A stretch of DNA of 64,000 nucleotides from Brucella cytisi (GCA_012103075.1 JAAVLQ010000002.1:1221001-1285000), one strand, 5' to 3'; positions 40,375 through 51,739 are shown, counted from the first letter of the stretch. The notes: generated by a model not told the origin, from the letters alone. Numbers and translations: made by a program.

Positions 40375-40506
40375 GCTTTTCAGACGCCTTCCATCTGCGA
40401 AGAGCTATTGCTCACCAAAGCGGTTACCACAAGGTCACGATTTCAGCCGACCGTTGATTTCAGGTCGGCTGAGTCCATGGCTTGCAGATATTCGGAGACA
40501 TTCAAG

Positions 40507-41967
40507 TCACCACGTTTTCTTTTCGTAGGTCTTCTTCACTCCGGGCACACAGAGGCAAGCCGGCACGATCAGCACCGCGATAAGCATCATTGCTACAAAT
40601 GTTGCGTGCAGCGCATGTTGAAGCGCCAGCCGAAGCTCCTGCTGGTCAATCAACATCTCCGCGCCATTCAACAGGTCCCGAAGTTGGTCTGACGTAATCG
40701 CTTCGCCATGATTGGCGTTGGCAAGGCCATAGGTCAGCACCGCACCGAGAATGGCTGCTCCGAGCGTGCTGCCTAAATTGCGCGAGAAGACGTTCGATGC
40801 CGTGGCGCTGCCGCGCTCCGACCAACTCACGCTATCCTGTGTCAGGATGAGCGCCCCGATATTGAGCAGCCCCATGCCAAACCCCATGATCAGAGAACCG
40901 GTTCCGGCCAGTGTGGCGGAACTTGACGGGCTCAGCATGACAAGCAGAGAGGTGCCAATCGGAATGCAGATGCTTCCGGCGATCATGATCGGGCGCAATC
41001 CGAACCGCGTAAACTGCCGCGATGCAATCGTGGCCCCGCACGGCCAGCCCAGCAGCAACATGGTCAAGGCGAAGCCCGCGACCACAGGAGAACGGTCGAG
41101 AACTGTCTGCACATACATCGGCAGGAATGTCGTCAACCCCATGATCGACATGCTGGCCAGAAAAACCGCCAGATTGGAGAAAGCGATAGGACGTTTCAGC
41201 CACAGGTCTGGTGCGACCATGGGCTCCTTTGCGCGACGTTCCTGCCAGATGAACGCAATCAGTGAAAGAGCAAAGAGAATGAACGCCAGAATTCCTTCGA
41301 GCGAAACTGCACTCTCCATCAGGGTGAGCGCAATCATCAGGGAGGAAATGGAGACGGCAAAAAGTGCTGCGCCGAGCACATCGATCGATACCGGCTTTGT
41401 CCGCTTCTCTTCATGCAGGAAGAGAAGAAAGCCCGATGCCGCCAGAATACCGACCGGCACATTGATCCAGAACACCCGGGCCCAACTCAGATTGTGAATA
41501 ATCAGGCTGCCAAGCAGCGGACCGACAACGGCTGACAGTGCCCAGACACTGGCAAGATATCCCTGAACCTTGCTGCGCTGTGCTCCGGGGAAAAGATCGG
41601 CCACCACGGTCATGGCCGCAGGCTGGATCGCCCCTGCCCCAATGCCCTGCAATAGCCGGAAAACAATCATCGACGGCATCGACCATGCGAAACCGGCCAG
41701 TACAGAAGCCGTCAGGAACAGCGCAATACCAAAAACAAGAACCGGTTTGCGCCCGTAGATGTCGGCTAGCTTGCCAAACACGACGGTCGTTGCTGTCTGG
41801 GTCAAAAGAAATGAGGAGAAAACCCGGGAATAGAGATTGAGCTGACCCAGCTGCGCCGCGATCTGTGGCATTGCGGTTGACACAATCGTTGCCTCGACGG
41901 CGATCATGGCCATGCTTGCCATAATCGCGGCAACAACAAGCCCGCGATGAGAATGTTTTTCTGTCAT
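40507..41967 (-). CDS. DHA2-family MFS drug efflux transporter (EmrB-like)
   Basis: 486-residue inner-membrane proton antiporter with about 14 helices. Motif A appears as GKLADIYGRKPVLVFG and the helix 5 motif C region as GPLLGSLIIHNLSWARVFWINVPVG, typical of DHA2. The helix 1 motif (AVEATIVSTAMPQIAAQLG) is the D1 pattern. Intact. It is divergent from ridA; intergenic 41968-42212 is short and holds no gene. Confidence 0.9.
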   Translation of the reverse strand: MTEKHSHRGLVVAAIMASMAMIAVEATIVSTAMPQIAAQLGQLNLYSRVFSSFLLTQTATTVVFGKLADIYGRKPVLVFGIALFLTASVLAGFAWSMPSMIVFRLLQGIGAGAIQPAAMTVVADLFPGAQRSKVQGYLASVWALSAVVGPLLGSLIIHNLSWARVFWINVPVGILAASGFLLFLHEEKRTKPVSIDVLGAALFAVSISSLMIALTLMESAVSLEGILAFILFALSLIAFIWQERRAKEPMVAPDLWLKRPIAFSNLAVFLASMSIMGLTTFLPMYVQTVLDRSPVVAGFALTMLLLGWPCGATIASRQFTRFGLRPIMIAGSICIPIGTSLLVMLSPSSSATLAGTGSLIMGFGMGLLNIGALILTQDSVSWSERGSATASNVFSRNLGSTLGAAILGAVLTYGLANANHGEAITSDQLRDLLNGAEMLIDQQELRLALQHALHATFVAMMLIAVLIVPACLCVPGVKKTYEKKTW

Positions 41968-42212
41968 GGATTGCCTTCAGACCGGAACCGGTCATCGTTG
42001 AGGGAAGCCTCCTCGCCTCCGACGTGTTTCTTAGACCCGCTCGACCACCATCGCAATAGGTTGCCCGTCCCGGCGAGCACACATTGTTGCTACCTCAAGA
42101 CCATCAGGCTCACTCAATCGACGGAAATGATCTGGCTGCTTGTTTTAGCGCACAACTTATCGGAAAACCGCTTCACGCTTTTCACAAACACCTAACCTCT
42201 TGGAGAATGACC

Positions 42213-42599
42213 ATGACAAACAACGCAACGCCCTATTTTCTGGAGGATACGGACGAAAGCGAAATCTCTTCTGATGTTGCAGGCATCGGCAATTTCCTAG
42301 TGACCACCCATGTTCCCATCCGGGCAGATGGTTCCATGGAAACCGGCGACATAACCGCTCAGAGCGAATGCACGCTGAATAGTCTCAAAGCATCGCTCGA
42401 AAAGGCGGGGAGCAGTCTGGCAAATGTTTTTCACCTGACGATCTACCTGACCGACATCAATGAACGCCCGGCTTTTAACGAAGTCTATCTGCGCTTTTTC
42501 AAAAAGCCGTTTCCGGTTCGTTGCGCCGTGGGCGTTGCAGGCCTCGCCACCCCGGAAATGCGGGTCGAAGTCACTGCAATGGCTGTGCGAAATCAATAA
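42213..42599 (+). CDS. RidA/YjgF-family imine deaminase
   Basis: 128-residue member of the Rid family, which hydrolyses reactive enamine/imine intermediates to ketoacids and ammonia. The conserved Arg is in PVRCAVGVAGLA and the surrounding EVTAMA end matches the family. TTGGAG at 42200-42205 is seven bases before ATG 42213, so that ATG rather than 42207 is used. Lying ahead of an amino-acid transporter and two flavin oxidases, it fits clearance of imines they form. Confidence 0.87.
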   Translation: MTNNATPYFLEDTDESEISSDVAGIGNFLVTTHVPIRADGSMETGDITAQSECTLNSLKASLEKAGSSLANVFHLTIYLTDINERPAFNEVYLRFFKKPFPVRCAVGVAGLATPEMRVEVTAMAVRNQ

Positions 42600-42809
42600 T
42601 TTACGCCACGAGCGATCAGCCGATTTCATGCGCCATCGCGGGGCTTCTCATTCGGGCGGCCCCGGCGCCACATTCGGCTGACCTTATATCCTGCAAAAAT
42701 TGCATATCATCATACGCTAATTTCATAAGCTACTTATCCGGGCCGCCTAGCCGTTGCTTCCGTGTTTATGCAATGCTCATGCATCAGACCTGAGGAGGGG
42801 TTCGATAAA

Positions 42810-43634
42810 ATGAAAAAAATCATAACGATAATGGGTGTCGCAGGCGCCATTCTGGCGACTGGTTTCTCTGCTTTTGCAGGCGAAACGCTGGATCGCGTCA
42901 TGGAAAAAAGGCCATGGTCGTCGCAACCAATGCAGGCTGGCCACCCCAAAGCTTTCTGGATGATTCCAACAAGCTCGTGGGCTTCGACGTGGATGTGGCC
43001 AACGAGATTGGCAAACGTCTTGGCGTCACCGTTTCCTTCGAGACGCCGGACTGGGCGACATTGACCGGTGGGCGCTGGCAGGGCCGTTACGACGTTGGCG
43101 TTGGGTCGGTGACCCCGACCAAGGCGCGCGCCAAGGTCATCGATTTTGCCGGGGTCTACTATTACAGCCCCTATGTCTATGTCGTGCACAAGGATAGCGA
43201 GGCGAAATCGGTCGCCGATCTCAAAGGCAAAGTCATTGGCGTAGAAACGGCAACGACGTCGGAAGATTTCGCGCGTCGGCAGTTGGAAATCGACGCGCCC
43301 GGCCTTCCCCGATCGAGTACAAGCTGGAACCCGGTGAAATTCGCACCTTCGCGGATTCCATGCTGCCATTCGACGATCTGAGACTGGGTGACGGCGTTCG
43401 CATCGATGCGATCATCGCGCCGGAACAGACCGCGCAGAACGCCATCAAGAACGGCTATCCGGTGAAGATTCTGAGGGCGAATATGCCTTCCGTGAACCGC
43501 TCGTGGTCATCGCGGAAAAGAACGATCCGGAATGGACCGCCAAGATTGGCGAAATCATCCAGCAGATGAAGTCTGACGGCACTTTGGCTACACTCACTGC
43601 AAAGTGGTACGGCAAAGACTACAGCGCCGACTGA
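42810..43634 (+). CDS. Amino-acid ABC transporter substrate-binding protein, frameshifted
   Basis: Periplasmic binding protein of the polar amino-acid (SBP_bac_3) family, about 275 residues. The Sec signal peptide is MKKIITIMGVAGAILATGF, cleaved after SAFA. Ligand-pocket pieces are NAGWPPQSF, GFDVDVANEIGKRLG and GVGSVTPTKARAKVIDF. One-base shifts near 42912, 43310 and 43475. GAGGAGG lies ten bases before ATG 42810. With the permease at 45099 it forms an importer, but no ATPase gene is in this plus-strand block. Confidence 0.87.
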
Positions 43635-43709
43635 CATTATCCTTAGATCAATATCGAAATGAGCCATCGTGAAGGTGGCTCATCCGATATGCTTTTCCCC
43701 GGTGTTGCG

Positions 43710-44993
43710 ATGACTTATCCGGCCACTTATTACAGCCAAACAAAGGCGGACGATTTCGCGCGTCCAACGCTTGAACGCGAAACAACAGCAGATGTCGCAG
43801 TGATTGGCGGCGGACTTGCAGGCTTGTCGGCCGCATTGCAGATGTCGCGAGCGGGCAAGAAAGTCGTTGTCCCGAAGCTGAGAGCATCGGTTTCGGTGCA
43901 TCCGGGCGCAATGGCGGGTTTGTCAGCCCCGGCTTTGCCTCAGGCGGCGATGAAATTGCTGCCCGGGCTGGCAGGTCTGTTGCCAAGACACTGCATCAAT
44001 TATCGATTGAAGGTGTCGAATTCGTTCGACAGAACATCGACACGCTGAAGATTGAAGAAGCACAACTCATTCCCCGGCATTCTGAACGTACGCCGGTATG
44101 ACGACGGTGAGAGTCTGAAACATTATGCCGAGGCGCTTCAGCGCGATTATGGCTACAGAATAGATTTTCACGCAACGGCTGAAACGCGCAATATTCTGAA
44201 GTCCAAGCGCTATTTCCAATCGGTCTACGATCCCAATGCGTTTCATATCCATCCGCTGAACTATCTACGGGCGCTCGGACGCGAGATCGAGCGGCTCGGC
44301 GGGCGGATTTTCGAGCATAGCCGCGTAGTCCAGTTGCTCGACCACAAGGACGGCAAGCTGGTCAAAACAAATCAGGGACAAGTCAAGGCAGGCGCAGTGC
44401 TGATCACCACCGGTGGTTATACGGACGGCCCGGTGGGTCAGATCAGGCGGGCCTATCTGCCAATTGCGACCTATGTGATGGTGAGTGAAGAAGCACCCGA
44501 ACTGATCGCATCGGCCATCCGAACCACGTCCGCAATTGGTGATAATCGTCGTGCTGGCGACTACTACCGCGTGATCGACGGTGGTCGCAGACTTTTATGG
44601 GGTGGACGCATCACGACACGAGCAGCCGACACACCCGGCGTGGTGCGCGAGTTGCGCAATGAAATGGTGGGGACTTATCCTCAACTTGCTTCACTGAAGA
44701 CGGAGTTGGCATGGTCGGGCCTGATGTCCTACGCCAGACACCTGATGCCGCAGATCGGTCAGTTGGACCGCGCCACATGGTACTGCACCGCCTTCGGTGG
44801 CCATGGGCTGAACACAACCGCCATCGGCGGTAAAGTCGTCGCCGAAGCCATTTGCGGACAAAGTGACCGCTACAAGCTCTTCGAAAAATTCGGGCTGGTC
44901 TGGGCCGGAGGCGCTGCAGGTCTTGCTGCCGCCCAGCTAACCTATTGGAAATTGCAGATGCAGGATTGGCTTGCGGAGCGAAAAGCAAGCTGA
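43710..44993 (+). CDS. FAD-dependent oxidoreductase (DadA/glycine oxidase-like), frameshifted
   Basis: About 428-residue flavoprotein. ADVAVIGGGLAGLSAALQMS is the N-terminal FAD-binding motif (in shorter form VIGGGLAGLSAAL); the FGASGRNGGF motif and the WSGLMSYARHLMPQIG/FGGHGLN C-terminal FAD region follow. One-base shifts near 43875 and near 44055 break it. The start MTYPATYY at 43710 is preferred; 43659 is a longer alternative. Its position between transport genes and RidA fits oxidation of an imported amino acid, probably D- or N-methylated. Not assignable more precisely. Confidence 0.85.
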
Positions 44994-45098
44994 CAGGGGA
45001 GAGAACATGCTCGGGAGGTTTTTTTCTGACGCGGCCCGAGGCCGCCAAACGCACTGTCCAGATAGCTTTTTGTTATCCTGACGGCACTCTTCTGTTTT

Positions 45099-45975
45099 AT
45101 GAATATCCGGTTCTCCGGCATAACAAACTGGCTTGGTATCGACCCCAAAGTCGCGAAAGCCGATTTCACCAAAGCGACGCTGATCTCCTCGATACTGCTT
45201 AGCGCTATCATCTTCGCCAATTGGAGTTTCCTGAGACTTTTCCCACGCTGGGCACAGATCACGGCAATATGGCTGGAACTGTTCCTGCTGCTGATGATCT
45301 TCTTCTATTCTTTCGATCTCTCATTTGAATTCATCGCAAGAAAGATCGGATTTCTGATCAGCCGGTGTCGTCACGACGCTTTATATTTCCGCTGCCTCGA
45401 TATTCTTCGCAACCATTCTGGCGTTGATTGGTGCGGTGGCCAAACTTTCAAAGAATGGCCTCGTCTATGGTCTGGCGACGTTCTACACCTCGCTCTTCCG
45501 CGGCCTGCCGTTGCTGATGCAGATCTACATTATCTACCTTGGACTGCCGCAGGTGGGCTATGTCATCGGACCTATCCCTGCCGGCATTCTGGCGCTGTCC
45601 TTATGCTACGGCGCCTATATGACCGAGATCTTCCGTGCGGGCATCGAGAGCATTCCACGTGGGCAACAGGAAGGCGCATTCGCGCTCGGCCTCGGCCCTT
45701 CGCAGACCATGTGGCTGGTCATTCTTCCGCAGGCAATGCGCATCATCATTCCGCCAACCGGCAACCAGTTCATCGCGATGCTCAAGGACTCGTCGCTGGT
45801 CTCCGTCATCGGCGTTTGGGAACTCATGTATCTTGCCCGTACGCAGGGTCAGACCGAGTTCCGACATATCGAAATGCTCATCACCGCTTCGATGATCTAT
45901 TGGGCACTGTCCATAGTTCTGGAATATGGACAGGCCAAACTCGAAGCTCGCTTCAAGCGTTCCATCGCGCGTTAA
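45099..45975 (+). CDS. Amino-acid ABC transporter permease, frameshifted
   Basis: Inner-membrane permease of the HisMQ family with an N-terminal extension of two extra hydrophobic segments (residues about 25-80), total about 290 residues. The core starts with SAGVVTTLYISAASIFFA and carries the EAA loop in IESIPRGQQEGAFALGLGPSQT. A one-base shift near 45375 separates extension and core. It lies 105 bases after the oxidase and pairs with the binding protein at 42810. Confidence 0.82.
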
Positions 45976-46031
45976 GCGCGATGGAAACCCACTTTTCATG
46001 CAGTCGCCCGCAAGGGATGACATCCTGAACA

Positions 46032-48093
46032 ATGACAAGCAGAGCGACCATGGACAAGCGTCACGAAATTCTGTTCGAGCCGATCAAGATTGGCCCCGTC
46101 ACGACGAAGAACCGCTTCTATCAGGTTCCGCATTGTAGCGGCATGGGACATCGTTATCCCGAGCACGACCTGCGGCTGCGTGAGATGAAGGCAGAGGGCG
46201 GTTGGGGTGTGGTTTCCACACAGGAAACCGAAATCCATCCAACATCGGATATCACGCCTTCCAATCAGGGGCGCATATGGGACGAGAAGGATGCCGACCG
46301 CCTTCAAAAGCTGACCGACGCTGTTCATCAGCATGGTAGTCTCGCTGCAATCCAGCTCGTGCATAACGGCATCCATGTCTCCAACCGTCTGACCAGACTG
46401 GCGCCTCTTGGCCCCATGGACATGATTGTCGATGTGGAGGATCCGGTTCAAGCGAGAGCGATGGACAAGGCCGACATTGCGCGGTTTCGCAAGTGGCATC
46501 GCGATGCAGCACTGCGCGCCAAGCGGGCCGGTTTCGATATTGTCTATGTCTATGCAGGCCATGACATGACCTTGCTGCAGCATTTTCTGCTGCAACGTTA
46601 CAACACCCGCACGGACGAATATGGCGGGTCGTTCGAGAACCGATTGCGTTTGTTTCGTGAAGTGCTGGCGGATACGCGCGACGCTGTCGGTGACAAATGC
46701 GCGATTGCCGTGCGCTTTGCGGTTGAGGAATTTCTGGGTGATCAGGGCATCCAGCACGATGGAGAAGGGCGGGACGTCATTGCCGCTCTCGCCGACGAGC
46801 CGGATCTTTGGGATGTGAACCTGTCCGGCTGGTCCAACGACAGCCAGACATCCCGCTTTTCACAGGAGGGGTTTCAGGAGCCTTATATCTCCTTTGTGAA
46901 ATCGCTCACCAGCAAACCGGTCGTTGGTGTCGGTCGTTATACATCGCCGGACACGATGGTACACGCCATCCGCTCCGGCGTTCTCGATCTTATCGGCGCT
47001 GCACGCCCATCGATTGCCGACCCATTTCTGCCCGAGAAAATTCGGAGCGGTCGCGCCGATGACATTCGCGAATGCATCGGCTGCAATATCTGCACCGCCA
47101 GCGACAACATCGTTGCACCATTGCGCTGCACCCAAAACCCGACAATTGGCGAAGAAGCCCGCAAGGGTTGGCACCCTGAAAAAATCGGCAAATTACAGAC
47201 CACCGAGAAAGTTCTGGTGGTGGGTGGTGGACCCGCTGGTCTGGAAGCTGCCCGCGCCATGGCCGAGCGCGGCGCAGAAGTCATCATCGCTGAAAAAACA
47301 CCTGTTGGGGCGGGCGTGTGACGGAGGAAGCGGCCCTCCCCGGTCTGGCAAGCTGGGCGCGTGTTCGCGATTGGCGGATGACGCAATTGCAGCGTGCGAC
47401 CAATGTGGAGATGTATCTCGACAGCCATCTGGATGCCGATGAGATTCTAACCTACGGAATTGCAAACGTGGTGCTGGCAACCGGCGCGCACTGGCGCACG
47501 GATGCCGTGGGCCGTTCCCACCGACAACCTCTGCAAACACTGGATGGTCACACATTGAGTGTCGACACCATTCTCAAAGACAAAACATCCCTTGATGATT
47601 GTCGCGGACCTTTGGTGATATTCGATGATGATCGTTACTATCTCGGCTCTGTACTGGCCGAGTTGGCCGTGAGCCGCGACATTCATACGACATTGGTAAC
47701 ACCAGCGCCGATTGTGGCTCCCCGGGTGAACACACACTCGAACAGTCGAAGATTCAAACGAGATTGATAGAACTGGGCGTCGCGATAATCCCGCTGCACA
47801 AGCTCGCCAAACAAACCGCCGACAACCTGTCCGTCGCATGTGTTTATTCCGGCAGGGAAACCGAAATTCCATGTGGCACACTGGTGCCTGTAACCAGCCG
47901 TCATCCCGACAAAAGCCTGTCGGCTGCACTGGAAGCGCGCCGAAATGAATGGCAGGACGCTGGTATAAAATCCGTCACCTCAATTGGTGACTGTTATGCA
48001 CCATCGATCATCGCCGCTGCGGTTTATAGCGGCCATTCCTATGCGCGCAGTTTTGGCGCACCAGCCGAAGAAAATATGGACGTTTATCGATAG
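46032..48093 (+). CDS. NADH:flavin oxidoreductase, trimethylamine dehydrogenase/DgcA-like, frameshifted
   Basis: About 687-residue iron-sulfur flavoprotein of the TMADH/2,4-dienoyl-CoA reductase family. The N-terminal barrel (LFEPIKIGPVTTKNRF, then RTDEYGGSFENR) binds FMN; the [4Fe-4S] ligands are CIGCNIC and, 12 residues on, Cys in LRCTQNP; the C-terminal half has VLVVGGGPAGLEAARAMA. One-base shifts near 47318 and 47730. MDKRHEILFEP at 46050 or the upstream 46032 can start it. Relatives oxidise N-methylated amines or amino acids (trimethylamine, dimethylglycine, N-methylproline), and this one's substrate is open. Confidence 0.85.
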
Positions 48094-48133
48094 ACCCGGA
48101 TCGCTGAGGCCCGTCCGCGTATCATTCAATAAA

Positions 48134-48158
48134 ATCGGCGCTGGATACCAGCGCCGAT
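48134..48158 (-). terminator. Terminator between convergent blocks
   Basis: ATCGGCGCTGG pairs perfectly with CCAGCGCCGAT around ATA; on the minus strand it is followed by TTTTATTG, so it mainly ends the minus-strand DDAH operon, 24 bases past its last gene. Confidence 0.78.
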
Positions 48159-48181
48159 CTATCATCTGGAGTGCGTCCTGA

Positions 48182-48965
48182 CTATCGCCGCCATCTCAGC
48201 GACATGCACGATAGGCCCGCGTCGATCCGACCGATTTCCCCGGTCTTCAGGGCAACCACCTCGTAGCCCTTCTTATCAAGCAGATCGATTGTACGGGGAT
48301 AATCAGCACCGACAAAGACAACATCGTTGACCCTCAGTGCATTGGCGGCGGCCTCCTCACCTTCCGGCGTCACGATTTCACGCAAGCCTCTGAAAAAGCC
48401 CGAACCCGCCAGCCTGTGCGTGGCAAGCACGGTCTCCTCATCAAGCAGCGAGCAGTCAGTCTTGAAATGCAAAACGCCCTTCGGTGTTTCGACAATCTCC
48501 GCAGCATGACCGAGGTTGCAAGTGCTGCACGAAGCCCCTCGGCGCCGCTTTTGTCTGTACGCGCTGACAGGCCAATCATCACCGCCGACGGTGTGACAAG
48601 AACGTCCCCACCATCCGCAAAGCCCGGAGATGGAAGCAGCACCACCCTCTCAAAAAGAGAGCGCAGAACCGGCTCGATTTCCGCCGTCTCGCCGACACGC
48701 GTAGGCGCACCGGGACGCAGCAGAACAGCACCTTCGTGAAACACGAGTGCCGGGTCTTCGACAAAGATCGAATCCGGAAATTCCTCCATTGGGGAAGCAC
48801 GGTTACTTCCACACCTGCCTGCCGCAAGGCCTGCACATAGGCTTCGTGTTCTTCCTTGACGCCCTCATAGGTCGGGTTGCCCCGGTCATCGGCGCGCAAA
48901 CCATTAATGACGGATCGTCCCGGTGTCCGGACGATGGCAGAATTGAATTCATAAACGGCGGTCAT
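48182..48965 (-). CDS. Dimethylarginine dimethylaminohydrolase-like amidinotransferase-fold enzyme, frameshifted
   Basis: About 262-residue enzyme of the arginine-deiminase/DDAH fold, which hydrolyses guanidino groups. The start MTAVYEFNSAIVRTPG and the substrate-binding segments EEFPDSIFVEDPALVF (with Asp/Glu ligands), GFADGGDVL and the C-terminal GRIDAGLSCMSLRW with the catalytic Cys are typical. One-base shifts near 48790 and near 48510. DDAH releases dimethylamine from N,N-dimethylarginine, but related enzymes act on other guanidines. The start lies five bases from the M20 gene's stop, so it is the last gene of the minus-strand operon. Confidence 0.83.
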
Positions 48966-48969
48966 GGGC

Positions 48970-50142
48970 TCACTCGGGTTTAAGATAGGCTTCAGCAAGC
49001 TCGGTCCAGAAGGCCGCGCCGATGGGGATCAGATCATCATTGAAATCATAAGATGGATGGTGGAGCTGGAAGTCATTCTCTCCCTTGCCCCCACCCAAAA
49101 AGAAATAGGTGCCGGGCCGCTCGACAAGCATATAGGCGAAGTCCTCGCTGCCCATAAACGGGCGCTCCAGCTCAATCACATTCGTCGCGCCAAACGATTT
49201 CAGCGCCAGATTGCGCGCGAAATCCGTTTCAGCGGTATGATTGATCGTCGCGTCGTAGCTCCGCAGATAATCGACTTCCGCAGTCAGCCCAAAGCTCTCT
49301 GCTTGATAGGCCGCAACACGTTTGATCCGCTCTTCAATCTGATCGCGAATGACGGGCGAAAAGGTGCGGATACCGACGACAATTTCCGCCGACGACGGAA
49401 TGATGTTGCTAGCCGAGCCGCCATGAAAGGCGGCGACCGTCACAACCGCCGGGTCCAGCGCTGGCACGTTGCGCGACTTGATAGTCTGCAACGCCATCAC
49501 GATGGAAGCGCCCGCCATTATGGGATCGGCGGTCTTTTCCGGCTCCGATCCGTGACCACCATAGCCTTTCACTTTGATCAGCGCCTCATCGACCGCAGCC
49601 ATAATCGGTCCATCGCGAAAGGCAAACTTGCCAAGCGGGATGCCGGGATCATTGTGAAGGGCAAAAACAGCGTCACAAGGAAAGCGATCAAACAATCCTT
49701 CTTCGATCATAATCTTGGCCCCGCCGAAATTCTCTTCAGCCGGTTGAAAGATCAGATGAATGGTACCGTCGAAATTGCGCCGTTCGGCCAAGGCCTTGGC
49801 GGCGCCAAGCAACATGGTCGTATGGCCATCATGCCCGCAGGCATGCATCAGCCCCGGCGACTTGCTGGAATAGGGAAGACCTGTCTGCTCGTGGATCGGC
49901 AGCGCATCGATATCAGCGCGAATGCCGACCGACTTTCGGCTCGACCCGTTCGTCAAAGTGCCAATCACCCCGGTTTTTGCAAGCCCGCGTGTGACTTTGT
50001 ACCCTAAAGCCTCAAACTCCCGCGCCACAATCTCCGAGGTCCGTTTTTCCTCAAGACCAAGTTCGGGATGAGCATGGAGGTCACGTCGCAATGCCGTCAG
50101 CTCGGGCAGGTTGTTGCGAATAGCAGTCGAAAAATCGCGCAT
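48970..50142 (-). CDS. M20 family amidohydrolase (hippurate hydrolase-like)
   Basis: 390-residue metal amidase, intact, that deacylates N-acyl amino acids. Metal and catalytic motifs: RADIDALPIHEQTG, LMHACGHDGHTTML, FQPAEENFGG, and LHHPSYDFND. It resembles the enzyme at 5283-6455 in length and motif placement, but differs in the lid domain. It lies immediately after the ABC permeases in the minus-strand operon, which fits deacylation of the imported ligand. Confidence 0.92.
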   Translation of the reverse strand: MRDFSTAIRNNLPELTALRRDLHAHPELGLEEKRTSEIVAREFEALGYKVTRGLAKTGVIGTLTNGSSRKSVGIRADIDALPIHEQTGLPYSSKSPGLMHACGHDGHTTMLLGAAKALAERRNFDGTIHLIFQPAEENFGGAKIMIEEGLFDRFPCDAVFALHNDPGIPLGKFAFRDGPIMAAVDEALIKVKGYGGHGSEPEKTADPIMAGASIVMALQTIKSRNVPALDPAVVTVAAFHGGSASNIIPSSAEIVVGIRTFSPVIRDQIEERIKRVAAYQAESFGLTAEVDYLRSYDATINHTAETDFARNLALKSFGATNVIELERPFMGSEDFAYMLVERPGTYFFLGGGKGENDFQLHHPSYDFNDDLIPIGAAFWTELAEAYLKPE

Positions 50143-50952
50143 TCAAGCACCTCTTGTCGGAATTCGGTTCTCAAGACGCCGGAAGACCCAGACCAAGCCT
50201 GCGGTCAGTATCATGTAGATCAATGCCAGCAGAAGAAGCGGTTCATAGGTCAGGTAAGTGTCCTGCCGCACACGGGAGACGACGCCGTAAACATCGACCA
50301 CGGTGATCGTTGCGACGAGCGGTGTCGACTTCAATTGCAGAACCGTTTCGCCGTTCAGCGTGGGCAACGCGCGATGGATGGCACGCGGCAGCCAGATGCG
50401 GCGAAACACTTTCCGGGGCGACATGCCAAAAGCACGCCCGGCCTGCAATTCGCCAGACGGCACGCCAGCGAAAGCACCACGCATGACCTCGCCCTCATAA
50501 GCCGCAAATGAGATCGTCAGTGCAGCAAGTCCATAGGGCCATGCTTCACGCAGATAAGGCCAGATAAAGGAACTGCGAATGCCGGGAATAGACGGGAACA
50601 GAGAACCAAGGCCGTAATAGAGCAGCCAGAGCTGCAACAGCAGAGGTGTGCCCCGGATGACAGTACAGAACGCCTTGGCTGGCCAGCTCAACCACCGGGG
50701 CCAGTCACCTGAAGCAAGCCAAGCGGGAGCGCCAGCATGAATCCGAGAATGGCCGACCCAAACAGCATGAACAGGGTGACCAGAATGCCGGACCCCAGAC
50801 GGGGCAGATATTGCGGCAGCCAGTCCCAGCGGCCAAAAATCACCGCCGAAGCAAACAGCGCGATTGCGATGACAATCAGCACGACGCGGTGCGGTTCAAA
50901 ACCAGATTCTGGCGGAGGTTCGGTTTTCGTATATGGCTGAAGACGTGCTCAT
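50143..50952 (-). CDS. Amino-acid ABC transporter permease (HisM/ArtM-like), frameshifted
   Basis: HisMQ-type permease with an N-terminal helix LIVIAIALFASAVIFGRW, then LPRLGSGILVTLFMLFGSAI, and the EAA loop region MRGAFAGVPSGELQAGRAFG. Two one-base shifts (near 50690 and near 50915) break the reading. The ATG at 50952 overlaps the region of the upstream permease stop (TGA 50956-50954). Second permease of the minus-strand importer, about 270 residues. Confidence 0.85.
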
Positions 50953-50953
50953 C

Positions 50954-51690
50954 TCAGTCAATCCGCGCAAAACCACGGCGCGAGCGCCGCTCAATCATGC
51001 CGATGAAGGCATTCGAAATCAGGGTAAGCCCGAGGTAAAGCACGCCAGCTGTCAAGAAGAACAGCAGATAGTGCTTGGTCGTGCCTGCCGCCTGTCGTGT
51101 TACCAGCGTCAATTCGCTGAACCCGACGACAGCCAGAAGCGCGGTGTCTTTGGTTGAGATAAGCCACAGATTGGCCGGCCCGGTATGGCAAAGGGCAGCA
51201 TAGCCGGTATCGTGATGCGTCGAAGCATCTTGGATGGAGGCATCCCGAAAGCGCGCGCTGCCTCGATCTGGCCGGGCGCAATCGCCTTGATGGCACCGCG
51301 CAGCACTTCCGTCGAGTAAGCGCCCTGCACCACCCCGATAACAAAAATACCAGCAGCGAGCCCACTAATATCCACTTTGCCATAGCCGAACACAGCGAGC
51401 ATCTGGTTGAGCAAATCGGTGCCTGCGTAATACAGGATGAGGATCAGCACCAGCTCCGGCACGGCGCGCACCACGGTCGTGTAGACTTCCAGCAAATCGC
51501 GAATGATAGGGCCGCCATAGAGCTTGCCCAGCGCGCCAAACATGCCGATCAACAGACCGAGCGAATAACCGCCGACGGCAATTTGCAGCGTGTGCCAGAA
51601 GCCCTGCAGAAGCACGCCTCCCCACCCCGGCGGATTGAGAGCAAGCAAGCTCCAGTTGATCAGTGGTGCATCCATGGCCAGTCCGTTCAT
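50954..51690 (-). CDS. Amino-acid ABC transporter permease (HisQ-like), frameshifted
   Basis: About 245-residue HisMQ-type permease. The start MNGLAMDAPLINW is followed by GVLLQGFWHTLQIAVGGYSLG, the EAA loop (RGAIKAIAPGQIEAARAFGM) and a last helix. A one-base shift near 51178 separates the last 75 residues, which restore ALLAVVGFSELTLVTRQAAG and end at the TGA just before the next permease. Confidence 0.85.
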
Positions 51691-51739
51691 GCTGAAATCA
51701 GAATAGGCCAGCCGACAGGATGCCGACTGGCCATCACGT

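Noticed and set aside
48964..50007. 347-residue plus-strand reading
   Set aside because: Antisense to the intact M20 amidohydrolase gene.
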